Source: Gemmatimonadota bacterium
GTDB lineage: Bacteria; ARS69
DNA: 5,465 nt
NCBI GenBank assembly: GCA_020431545.1
Contig: JAGQIB010000385.1
Location: 1-5,465, forward strand
Direction of reading: 5' to 3'
Shown here: piece after piece, positions 1 to 5,465 of the stretch
Layout of the letters: the number at the start of each line of letters is the position of its first letter
How positions within the stretch are numbered: position 1 is the stretch's first letter
Made by a program: the position numbers and the translations under genes
Notes under the pieces: generated by a model
Seen by the model: the letters and a program-made list of their open reading frames with translations, nothing else
What the model was told of the DNA's origin: nothing
Databases searched by the model: none

Positions 1-1531
1 CGCCGCCGAGGCGCGCGCCGCCGATGTTGTGCGGCCGCCAGACGCCGCTCGCGCCGGGAGACCACTGGATCAGGTCCGTCACGTCGCGCAGGAAGGCGTC
101 CACGGTGATCGTCGTCTCGCGCGGAAGCCCTCGCAGCGTGACGCCGAGGTCCGCGTCCCGCCCGCGTTCGGCGCGGAGATCGGGATTGCCGGCGGCCGTC
201 GCGCGGGCGGGCCAGAAGAGATCGTCGAACGTCGGGGCGCGCCACGACGTGCCGGCCGAGGCCCGCCAGCGCCAGCGCTCGTCCGGCGCGTACTCGAGGC
301 CCACGCGCGGCGACGCGAACGGCGCGAATCCCTCGACCGCGTCCACGCGGGCGGCCACCGTCGCGCGCCAGGTGCCGCGCCACGAAACGTCGCGGGTCGA
401 GCGGGCGCGCACGTGGACCGTCGCCCGGGCGCGCTCGCCGTCCGTCGTGCTGTCGAGCCAGTCGACCGAGCCGCCGCCGGCGAGGCGGAGCTTCGACGAC
501 GACTCGATCCGCTCCAGCGCCGATTCGAGCTCGACGCGGTGATTGCGGTGCGACTCGTCGATCGGGCCGAACGCCGCGTCCGGCTCGCGGTACGCGTGTG
601 AACGGCGAAGCCAGGACAGGTCGACCGTGGCGCGCCACGGCCGGGCGACGTTCTGCGCGAGACGGGCGCCGGCCGTCCACTGGCGGTCCGCGGTGCGGGC
701 CGTGGGAGTCGGGAACTCCTCGCTGCCGGGTACGCCGCGCTCGGCGTCGAGGCCGCTCGCGTCGAGGCGCAGCGACCAGGCGCCGAGGTCGGCGTCGGCG
801 CGGAGCTCGGCGTGTCGTTCCGCGGTGTCGCCGTTCTGCACGCGACGTTCCGTCCCGCGCGCGTCGTCGCGGTACGGATAGTCACCGCGCGTGCCGAAGT
901 CTCGGTACGAAGCGCGGCCGCTCCATCGCGACGAGAGCTCCGTCGTCCCGGTGAGGAGCAGCGCGCGTTCCTCGAACGAACCGGCCTCCGCGTGCACGCG
1001 CCACGACGTCCGCCGCGGGGCGCGAGTTCGCACCTGGATCGCGCCGCCGATCGCGTCGCCGCCGAACAGCGCGGACGCACCGCCGCGCGCGATCTCGACG
1101 GACTCGACCGAGGCGAGCGGGATGTCGGACAGGTCCACGCCGCCGCCCTGCGCCACGTTGCGGCGGCGTCCGTCCACCAGCACGAGCACCTGCTCGAACG
1201 TGGAACCGCGCAGCGACGGGCGCGCCGGAGCGGCCGGACCGCCCGCACTCGCGAGTCTCAACCCGGGGACGGGGGCGAGCAGCGTGGCGAGATCGTCGTC
1301 GCGGTGGCGTTCGAGGTCCGCGCCCTCGAGTCGTGTCGACGCGAGCGGCAAGGGACCCAGTGCGTCGACCGGCGCGTGTCCCCGCACCTCGATCCGCGGC
1401 AGCACCGTCCACGGGAGCGACGCCCACACGGAGTCCGGGATCGCGGCCGGGTCGTCCGCGCGCGCCGGCGTCGTGCCCGGCCATGCCGGCGACGTGACGA
1501 TCAGCCCGAGCGCGATCGGGAGCGCCCTCAT
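1..1531 (-). CDS. btuB: BtuB-like TonB-dependent outer-membrane receptor, partial (C-terminus outside window)
   Basis: This probably imports cobalamin or another corrinoid across the outer membrane, driven by TonB. About 510 residues are readable before the left edge. Residues 1-25 form a signal peptide with likely cleavage after ARA. A TonB-box-like stretch (PRIEVRG, about 45-51) precedes a plug domain at about 65-170. The plug carries typical motifs: SLRGS (106-110), QVLVLVDGRR (114-123) and ARGGASALFGGDAIGGAI (148-165). The remainder alternates aromatic and charged residues like barrel strands, and the visible end (LIQW...VWRPHNIGGARLGG) matches the late barrel of BtuB-type receptors. I estimate that 100-150 residues are missing. 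The start ATG overlaps the stop of the upstream propeller gene (ATGA at 1531-1528) and has only a weak Shine-Dalgarno, so translational coupling is likely. The upstream cobalamin riboswitch supports a B12 substrate. By sequence alone it could be a receptor for another ligand. Confidence 0.92.
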   Translation of the reverse strand, partial: MRALPIALGLIVTSPAWPGTTPARADDPAAIPDSVWASLPWTVLPRIEVRGHAPVDALGPLPLASTRLEGADLERHRDDDLATLLAPVPGLRLASAGGPAAPARPSLRGSTFEQVLVLVDGRRRNVAQGGGVDLSDIPLASVESVEIARGGASALFGGDAIGGAIQVRTRAPRRTSWRVHAEAGSFEERALLLTGTTELSSRWSGRASYRDFGTRGDYPYRDDARGTERRVQNGDTAERHAELRADADLGAWSLRLDASGLDAERGVPGSEEFPTPTARTADRQWTAGARLAQNVARPWRATVDLSWLRRSHAYREPDAAFGPIDESHRNHRVELESALERIESSSKLRLAGGGSVDWLDSTTDGERARATVHVRARSTRDVSWRGTWRATVAARVDAVEGFAPFASPRVGLEYAPDERWRWRASAGTSWRAPTFDDLFWPARATAAGNPDLRAERGRDADLGVTLRGLPRETTITVDAFLRDVTDLIQWSPGASGVWRPHNIGGARLGG

Positions 1532-3156
1532 CGCGTTCTCAGCACGCGATCGGCGACGCGGTCACCGTTCGCGTCCACGCGAACCAGGTACACGCCGGCC
1601 GCGACCGCCTGTCCCGTGTCGTCACGCCCGTCCCAGATCAGCTCGTGTCGTCCGGCGTCGCGGGCGCCGCGCGCGAGGGTGCGCACGCGGCGGCCGGCCG
1701 CATCGAACACGTCGACGGTGACGTCCGCGCGCGCGGGGATCCGAAACGCGAGGTGGGTGGACGCTCGCGCCGGATTCGGGAACGGGCGCTCGAGCGCGAG
1801 CCGCTCCGGCAACGCCGGGCGACCGATCGTCAGCGGCGACGTCCACTGCACGTCGCCCGCCTGTCCCCTCGCGCCGATCCGCCACGTGGCGGCGCCGCCC
1901 GGGGGGACGTCGCGATCGAGCCAGGCGCCTTCGCGCGCCGGCGCGAGGACGGCCAGATTCCGCCATGCACCGGTCGACGTGCGACGCTCCACGAGCACGT
2001 CCACGAGATCGGCATCCACCGCCGCGCGCCAGACCAGACGGACTCCGTCGTCGGTGACCTCGCCGGACAGTCCCGTGACGAACATGGGGACGGGCGACTC
2101 GCCCTCGAACACGGCGACGTCGATCGCGCCGTCCCCCACGATCCATACGCGCGGGGTGCCGGGGGCGCCGGGGTTCTCCGCGAGCAGCAGGTCGCCGCCG
2201 AAGTCGGGGACCAGGATCTCGAGGCCCGAGGTCGTGCGGACGTTGCCGTAGAAGTCGAACGAGGGCAGCAACGGATTCGTCGCGTCGAATCGCCACGCGA
2301 ACGAGCTCGCGTCGTAGCCGTGGATCTCGCTCGCGAACGTCGGGGTGGTCACGCCGAGGAACACGGTGCCGGACGGATGCAACGTGGCGGAACCGGGATA
2401 GCCGTCGACCGGGAACGTGTGGCTGACGGCGAACGAACCGGGGTCGATGACGTCGATCGCGCCCGCGACGCCGCCGAAGTCGCCCGTGCACACGACGTGG
2501 ACGGCACCGTCCGCCGTGGCGACGCACTCCTGCGGGTTGAGGGAGACGTCGATCGTGGCGGCCACCGTCGACGTCGCGAGGTCGATAATGGATACCGACC
2601 CCGGCTCGAACGAGAAGTCGCCGAAGTCGAAGCCCGTGTTCGCCACGAAGAGGAAACCGCCGGCGACCGCGAGACCCTCGGGCGCGCGTCCGACCGGAAT
2701 CGAGGAGAGGATCGCGCCGGTGTCGGGATCGATCTCGTACACGCGGTCGTGCAGCAGCGCGGAGACGAAGAGTCGACCGCCGGCCATCTCGGCCGCCCAA
2801 GGATTCGCTCCGGGCGGCAACTCGAACACGCCGAGGACGTTCTCGGTGCCGGCGTCGAACACCGTCACGTCGTCCGAGCCGGAGTTCACCACGAGCGCGC
2901 GCGTTCGTTCCGCGTCGACCTCGATGCGGTTCGCGAGCGCGCCGACCGTGGCGATGTGGGGCACCACGTCCCCCGAGTCGAGATCGACGCGCGTGAGGGC
3001 GGCGTCGTTCGCGGACACGACGTAGGCGCGCCGGGCGGGCGGAGAGGCGAAAGTGACGGGTGCCGTCGCGAGCGACGACAGCGAGAAGATCGCGATGTGG
3101 AGCAGGAAGGCGCGCGTCAGCGTCGCGCGGCTTCCTCGTCGGACCGGGCGGGCCAT
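1528..3156 (-). CDS. Exported YncE/YVTN-type beta-propeller protein with FlgD-like C-terminal domain
   Basis: The protein has 542 residues. The N-terminus has a basic start and a hydrophobic core (about 16-32), with likely signal peptidase I cleavage after TFA (37). There is no lipobox cysteine. Residues 43-350 contain repeated propeller-blade motifs: RAYVVSANDAALTRVDLDSG, RALVVNSGSDDVTVFDAGT, RLFVSALLHDRVYEIDPDTG and FLFVANTG...VSIIDLATSTV. Residues 360-445 resemble a fibronectin-like beta domain. Residues 455-542 (RPFPNPARASTHLAFRIP, FDAAGRRVRTLA, WDGRDDTGQAVAAGVYLVRV) are a FlgD-immunoglobulin-like / type IX sorting-like tail. The start is ATG at 3156, with AGGAGG five bases upstream. As first gene behind a cobalamin riboswitch and overlapping btuB, it most likely binds or hands over corrinoid at the outer membrane, as BtuG does in Bacteroides. 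That role is inferred from context, because propellers of this type bind many ligands. Confidence 0.9.
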   Translation of the reverse strand: MARPVRRGSRATLTRAFLLHIAIFSLSSLATAPVTFASPPARRAYVVSANDAALTRVDLDSGDVVPHIATVGALANRIEVDAERTRALVVNSGSDDVTVFDAGTENVLGVFELPPGANPWAAEMAGGRLFVSALLHDRVYEIDPDTGAILSSIPVGRAPEGLAVAGGFLFVANTGFDFGDFSFEPGSVSIIDLATSTVAATIDVSLNPQECVATADGAVHVVCTGDFGGVAGAIDVIDPGSFAVSHTFPVDGYPGSATLHPSGTVFLGVTTPTFASEIHGYDASSFAWRFDATNPLLPSFDFYGNVRTTSGLEILVPDFGGDLLLAENPGAPGTPRVWIVGDGAIDVAVFEGESPVPMFVTGLSGEVTDDGVRLVWRAAVDADLVDVLVERRTSTGAWRNLAVLAPAREGAWLDRDVPPGGAATWRIGARGQAGDVQWTSPLTIGRPALPERLALERPFPNPARASTHLAFRIPARADVTVDVFDAAGRRVRTLARGARDAGRHELIWDGRDDTGQAVAAGVYLVRVDANGDRVADRVLRTR

Positions 3157-3187
3157 GGCCCCCTCCTGGCCTGGACGAGGAGGCGGA
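3157..3187 (-). promoter_or_regulatory. Ribosome binding site with candidate sequestering hairpin (riboswitch expression platform)
   Basis: The Shine-Dalgarno AGGAGG (minus-strand sense of 3167-3162) lies five bases before the ATG of the propeller gene. A perfect anti-Shine-Dalgarno CCTCCT (3183-3178) lies ten bases further upstream. The two can form a six-base-pair hairpin with a ten-base loop. After one G-G mismatch the stem can continue with two more C-G pairs. This would hide the ribosome binding site. Cobalamin riboswitches of Gram-negative bacteria often act on translation in this way. The pairing is visible in the sequence; its use in regulation is inferred. Confidence 0.55.
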
Positions 3188-3216
3188 GCCACGATCCGGA
3201 CCGAGCGAAGCCCGGG

Positions 3217-3230
3217 AACCCTTGCGGGTT
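3217..3230 (-). other. GNRA-type tetraloop hairpin in the riboswitch leader
   Basis: On the minus strand AACCC-GCAA-GGGTT forms a five-base-pair stem capped by a GCAA (GNRA) tetraloop. Its 3' half overlaps GGTTCC (3220-3215), which repeats exactly the 5' strand of riboswitch helix P1 and could compete for the same partner GGAACC (3309-3304). The pairing is seen in the sequence; a switching role is inference. Confidence 0.4.
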
Positions 3231-3241
3231 TGCGAGCGCGT

Positions 3242-3260
3242 TGTCCGCGAGACGCGGACA
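3242..3260 (-). other. Perfect hairpin in the riboswitch leader
   Basis: The sequence TGTCCGCG-TCT-CGCGGACA (minus-strand sense) forms an eight-base-pair perfect stem with a three-base loop. It lies between the aptamer and the start of the propeller gene. It is not followed by a T-run on either strand, so it is unlikely to be an intrinsic terminator. It may be a structural part of the expression platform or a Rho/RNase-related element. The function is unknown. Confidence 0.5.
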
Positions 3261-3301
3261 CAGGATCGCCTGGATCGTCGTCACCGGCCTCACCCTCGAA
3301 G

Positions 3302-3506
3302 GCGGTTCCGTGAAACTGCGCCCGGATCGGTCTCCTGGCTCGCGGGTCATCCGCTGCTCCGCGCCTTCCGGCCCGAAGGCCGTGGCTCGTGCGGAGAGCG
3401 TCGCCGCTCACAGTGGCGGGGCCGCGCCGGACTCTCACCGGCTTCCCGTGCACCCGGGCATGTCCGCGCCACGGCTTTTCCGCGGCACGGACTCTCAAGG
3501 AACCAC
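3302..3506 (-). ncRNA. Cobalamin (AdoCbl-type) riboswitch
   Basis: Read on the minus strand, this leader has the conserved core of a cobalamin riboswitch. It contains GGGAAGCCGGTGAGAGTCC (about 3447-3429), followed by the B12-box-like CCCGCCACTGTGAGCGG (about 3420-3404), then GGCCGGAAGGCG (about 3373-3362), GGATGACCCGCGAG (3352-3339) and AGCCAGGAGACC (3340-3329). A closing helix P1 pairs GTGGTTCC (3506-3499) with GGAACCGC (3309-3302), with one G-T wobble. An internal hairpin is GCCGCGG-AAAAG-CCGTGGC, and another, at 3382-3369, has a TTCG tetraloop. The length of about 205 bases fits the class. It lies upstream of the propeller-btuB operon and is expected to lower its expression when adenosylcobalamin is plentiful. 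The L5-L13 kissing contact was not assigned. Confidence 0.93.
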
Positions 3507-3660
3507 GCGCCGGTGCGGGAGTCAAGTCGCCGGTCAAAGAAGGCTTACGCGCCGGGAGAGCGGCGTCTGCTGCGAGGCGATTCTGGTAGACTCCCCCGGA
3601 CTCCCGCGGAACCCCGCGTCGGCGATCGGGTTGGCCCCGGAACAGCCGATACGGAAGGAA

Positions 3661-3675
3661 GTCCCGGTTCGGGAC
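3661..3675 (+). other. Small hairpin in the 5' leader of the cytochrome gene
   Basis: GTCCCG-GTT-CGGGAC forms a perfect six-base-pair stem with a three-base loop. It ends ten bases before the GGAGG of the downstream gene. There is no T-run after it, so it is not a convincing terminator. It could shape the translation start region, but nothing more can be said. Confidence 0.35.
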
Positions 3676-3685
3676 CCGAGAACCC

Positions 3686-3700
3686 GGAGGAAGATTCTTG
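3686..3700 (+). promoter_or_regulatory. Ribosome binding site that decides a TTG start
   Basis: GGAGG at 3686-3690 is followed after seven bases by TTG at 3698-3700. No ATG or GTG in this frame lies at a suitable distance. The reading frame that follows immediately gives a convincing signal peptide. This spacing is why TTG is taken as the start of the cytochrome gene. Confidence 0.8.
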
Positions 3701-5143
3701 GCGCGATCGTCCCTCTCGCTCGCGACGTTCGCCCTGGCGGCGCTCGCGACGTTGACTCTGGCCGCCGGTGCGCAGACGCCGGGCCCGGGATCTGCCGACT
3801 CCACGTCGGAAGACCTGCAGGCGGAGCTCGATGCGCTCCTGCGCGAGATCCACGGCGACTGGCACGCGACGGATCCGTTCGAGGACGGACGTAGGCCCGA
3901 CCTGATCGTGGTCTCGACGTCGGACACGCACGGCGAAGTCGCTCCCTGCGGGTGAAGCAAGAACCCGAAGGGGGGGCTGGCCCGGCGGGTCAGCGTGATC
4001 GACAGCCTGAGGAACCTCACGGACCGTCTCGTCCTGGTGGACGCGGGGTCCTTCACCGGCGTGCAGGCCGGGACGTTCGAGGAGCGCGCCGTGTTCCTCG
4101 CCGAGATGATGCGCACGATGGGGTACGACGCCACGACGCTCGGCGACGGCGAGATCCGGCTCTCGGCCGACGTGCTGCGGGAGATGCTCCCGGGTACGCT
4201 GCCGCTCGTCTCGGCGAACCTCGAGGATCGGAAGACCGGCCGGCTGTTCCTGCCGGCGACGCGCGTCGTGGAGAAGCGCGGGGTCCGCGTCGGGATCACG
4301 GCCGTGACCCGCGTCACCGACGCGATGGCTCCGGCCTGGGAGGACGCGGGCCTGCGGGCACGACCCGTGGAGGAGGCGCTCCGGGCCGTGCTGCCCGACC
4401 TGCGCCGGCGCGCCGACGTCATCGTGCTGCTCGCGCGGATGTCGGTGGCGGAGTCGAAGGAACTGATCGAGGCGATCGGCGGGGGCGTGGATGTCGTCGT
4501 CGCCGGTGACGTGCGCGATGGCCGTGGGCGGACGCTCGCCGAGAACACCGGGGCGGTCTTCGTGAGTGCGGCCAACCGAGGGCGGTCCGTGGGGCTCGCG
4601 GAGCTCGTGCTCGGACCGGATCACCGTTCGGCGGGCGCGATCGCGGACGAGATCGTCCTCCACCGGTCCGTTCCCGAGAACCCGGACGTGCTCGCGATCG
4701 TGGACGAGTTCCAGTCGAATCTGAACGCGGCGATGCGGGATCGGACGGTACTGCAGACGACCCGTCGCTCGTCGGATGGCGAGTACTACCTCGGCGCGCA
4801 GAACTGCGCCCAGTGCCACGCGCGGGAGTACGAGATCTGGACGGAGACCCCGCACTCCACCGCGTTCCGCACGCTCGAGGAGCGGGACAAGGAGTTCCTG
4901 CCGGAGTGTTACGCTTGCCACGTGACCGGGCACGGGGATCGGGCCGGGTACGATCCCACGATCCGCGGGGCCGCCGATCTCGTGAACGTCCAGTGCGAGG
5001 TCTGCCACGGCAAGGGCAGCACCCACAGCCGGGACGGCTCCTACGGACGGGAACTGTTGATGCAGGCGTGCTCACGGTGCCACGATGCGGACAACAGTCC
5101 GGACTGGGACGCCGAGGTGTACTGGAGGATGATCGAGCACTGA
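3698..5143 (+). CDS. Exported metallophosphatase-like / tetrahaem cytochrome c554-family protein, candidate selenoprotein (in-frame TGA read as Sec86)
   Basis: Read through one internal TGA, this gene encodes 481 residues. Residues 1-25 form a signal peptide (cleavage after AGA). Residues 68-340 resemble the 5'-nucleotidase/metallophosphatase fold: DLIVVSTSDTHGE at 68-80, then APCG-Sec86-SKNPKGGLARR. Most metal sites are degenerate: DAGS (115-118) for the usual DAGD, LGDGE (148-152) for GNHE, and AGDVRDG (269-275) for GHxH, so phosphatase activity is doubtful. Residues 365-481 form a cytochrome c554-like domain with four CxxCH haem sites (370-374, 404-408, 433-437, 458-462) and a WTETPHSTAF segment. 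It probably acts in the periplasm in electron transfer; the electron partner is unknown. Residues on both sides of the TGA fit the family and stay in one frame, and relatives as I recall them have Cys at position 86. A nonsense mutation or sequencing error is the alternative. The stop overlaps the dinB start. Confidence 0.8.
3953..3955 (+). other. In-frame TGA, candidate selenocysteine codon
   Basis: This TGA is codon 86 of the cytochrome gene. It follows Pro-Cys-Gly and precedes SKNPKGGLARR, so the peptide would be C-G-Sec in place of the C-G-C seen in related proteins (family pattern from memory). The frame is open for 85 codons before it and 395 codons after it. The two genes on the other strand and the cytochrome gene itself show ordinary use of TGA as stop, since two stops here are TGA overlapping the next start. 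A general reassignment of TGA is therefore unlikely, and site-specific recoding is the better explanation. Confidence 0.7.
3976..3994 (+). promoter_or_regulatory. Candidate bacterial SECIS element
   Basis: GCTGGCCC-GGC-GGGTCAGC forms an eight-base-pair stem with one G-T wobble and a three-base apical loop GGC. The loop starts 28 bases after the in-frame TGA. Known bacterial SECIS elements lie just downstream of the UGA inside the coding region and have a G among the first bases of a small apical loop, roughly 16-37 bases from the UGA. All of these features are met. The stem coincides with codons for the conserved GLARRVS stretch, so part of the complementarity could be chance in GC-rich coding DNA. 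No bulged U like that of Escherichia coli fdhF is seen. Confidence 0.6.
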
Positions 5144-5465
5144 TGGCCTGGCCGAGAGTCATCGCGCACGTCGACATGGATGCGTTCTACGCGTCGGTCG
5201 AGGTCCGCGACGATCCGTCGCTCGCCGGGCGCCCGCTCGTGGTCGGCGGTGCCGCCGATCGACGCGGCGTGGTCAGTTCCGCCTCCTACGAGGCGCGACG
5301 TTTCGGGATCCGATCCGCGATGCCCACCGCGCAAGCGCTCCGCCGGTGCCCGGACCTTCTCGTGATTCCCGGCGACATGCGCAAGTACCAGGTCGCGTCG
5401 CGGGTGCTGAACCGGATCTTCCACGAGTTCTCCCCGCACGTGGAGCCGCTGTCGCTCGACGAGGC
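5143..5465 (+). CDS. dinB: DNA polymerase IV (Y-family), partial (N-terminal part)
   Basis: This is the first 107 residues of a translesion DNA polymerase of the DinB/Pol IV group, a cytoplasmic enzyme that copies damaged DNA without proofreading. The palm motif HVDMDAFYASVE (9-20) carries metal ligand D11 and an aromatic steric-gate position at Y16, as in archaeal Dpo4. VVSSASYEARRFGIRSAMP (43-61) is the characteristic fingers segment. The catalytic SLDE (104-107, D106 and E107) sits exactly at the window edge. All key residues visible are intact. The ATG shares its A with the stop of the cytochrome gene (TGATG at 5141-5145). GGAGG at 5124-5128 is 14 bases upstream, rather far, so coupled translation is likely. 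Roughly 250 further residues are expected outside the window. Confidence 0.96.
   Translation, partial: MAWPRVIAHVDMDAFYASVEVRDDPSLAGRPLVVGGAADRRGVVSSASYEARRFGIRSAMPTAQALRRCPDLLVIPGDMRKYQVASRVLNRIFHEFSPHVEPLSLDE

Larger units (their letters stand above)
3157..3697. other. Divergent intergenic region without protein genes
   Basis: These 541 bases separate the minus-strand B12 operon from the plus-strand cytochrome gene. They hold the cobalamin riboswitch, its downstream leader with several hairpins, and about 190 bases (3507-3697) that must carry the start signals of both transcripts. On the minus strand two TTGAC elements occur seven bases apart (3537-3533 and 3525-3521). Neither has a good -10 partner at a spacing compatible with the riboswitch 5' end. 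On the plus strand TAGACT (3587-3592) could be a weak -10 without a clear -35. No promoter is assigned with confidence, and no small gene with a convincing ribosome binding site was seen. Confidence 0.7.

Noticed and set aside
3507..3600. Canonical -35/-10 promoters around the TTGAC elements and TAGACT.
   Set aside because: No matching partner box at a normal spacing was found, and a start from the TTGAC elements would fall inside riboswitch helix P1.
812..3894. Long plus-strand open frames opposite btuB and the propeller gene.
   Set aside because: They are low-complexity Arg/Ala-rich translations without domains or ribosome binding sites, and they lie antisense to well-supported genes.
3953..3955. 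General reassignment of TGA to Trp or Gly in this organism.
   Set aside because: Two other genes end naturally at TGA overlapping the next start (1530-1528 and 5141-5143), and Trp is encoded by TGG throughout.
3970..3976. Frameshift at the run of seven G as the cause of the interruption.
   Set aside because: The frame before the TGA and the frame after the G-run are identical, and the residues on both sides of the run (SKNPK, GGLARR) read correctly. No shift is needed.
3698..3995. Two separate genes: a short 85-residue exported peptide ending at the TGA and a downstream cytochrome starting at GTG 3995.
   Set aside because: The 13 codons between the TGA and 3995 continue the same conserved-looking domain (SKNPKGGLARRVS) in the same frame. 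A start at 3995 would also remove the signal peptide that a c-type cytochrome needs for export.
3157..4575. Upstream extension of the beta-propeller reading frame on the minus strand.
   Set aside because: The open frame continues only because the DNA is GC-rich. It runs through the riboswitch and antisense to the cytochrome gene, and the strong AGGAGG and signal peptide fix the start at 3156.
3545..5026. Long minus-strand open frame opposite the cytochrome gene.
   Set aside because: Its translation is rich in Arg, Pro and Gly with no recognisable domain. The plus strand has clear motifs (CxxCH sites, DTHG).
1..5465. CRISPR array, tRNA or rRNA genes, insertion sequences or long repeats.
   Set aside because: None was seen on either strand. 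The hairpins present are short and leader-associated.

Overview
The window is very GC-rich, densely coding bacterial DNA with four protein genes and one structured regulatory RNA. The set suggests a diderm bacterium: a TonB-dependent outer-membrane receptor, two Sec-type exported proteins, and a multihaem c-type cytochrome. The exported beta-propeller ends in a FlgD-like / type IX-secretion-like C-terminal domain. In GC-rich genomes that tail is typical of FCB-group and neighbouring lineages (Eisenbacteria, Krumholzibacteriota, Gemmatimonadota and similar). The lineage is inferred from protein style only, since no marker gene is present.

Left arm, minus strand (3506 down to 1). A cobalamin (B12) riboswitch leads into a two-gene operon. 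The first gene encodes an exported YncE/YVTN-type beta-propeller. The second encodes a BtuB-like TonB-dependent receptor that runs off the left edge. The two genes overlap as ATGA. The layout suggests a B12 uptake unit in which the propeller acts at the cell surface with the receptor, comparable in arrangement to the BtuG-BtuB pair of Bacteroides. The leader also contains a hairpin that would bury the Shine-Dalgarno sequence of the first gene, so control of translation is plausible.

Centre (3507-3697). This is a short divergent intergenic stretch with no gene and no promoter I can assign with confidence.

Right arm, plus strand (3698-5465). One long gene starts at a TTG behind a strong GGAGG. 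It encodes a signal peptide, a metallophosphatase-like domain with degenerate metal sites, and a C-terminal tetrahaem cytochrome c554-type domain. The gene is interrupted by a single in-frame TGA (3953-3955). The TGA lies in the motif APCG-[TGA]-SKNPKGGLARR, where relatives that I recall have Cys (PCGC...GGLxRR). A stem-loop with an apical GG begins 20 bases after it, with the loop 28 bases after it, which fits a bacterial SECIS element. The simplest reading is a selenocysteine codon, making this a candidate Sec-containing periplasmic cytochrome. This is the most notable feature of the window. The gene overlaps by one base (TGATG) with dinB (DNA polymerase IV), which runs off the right edge.
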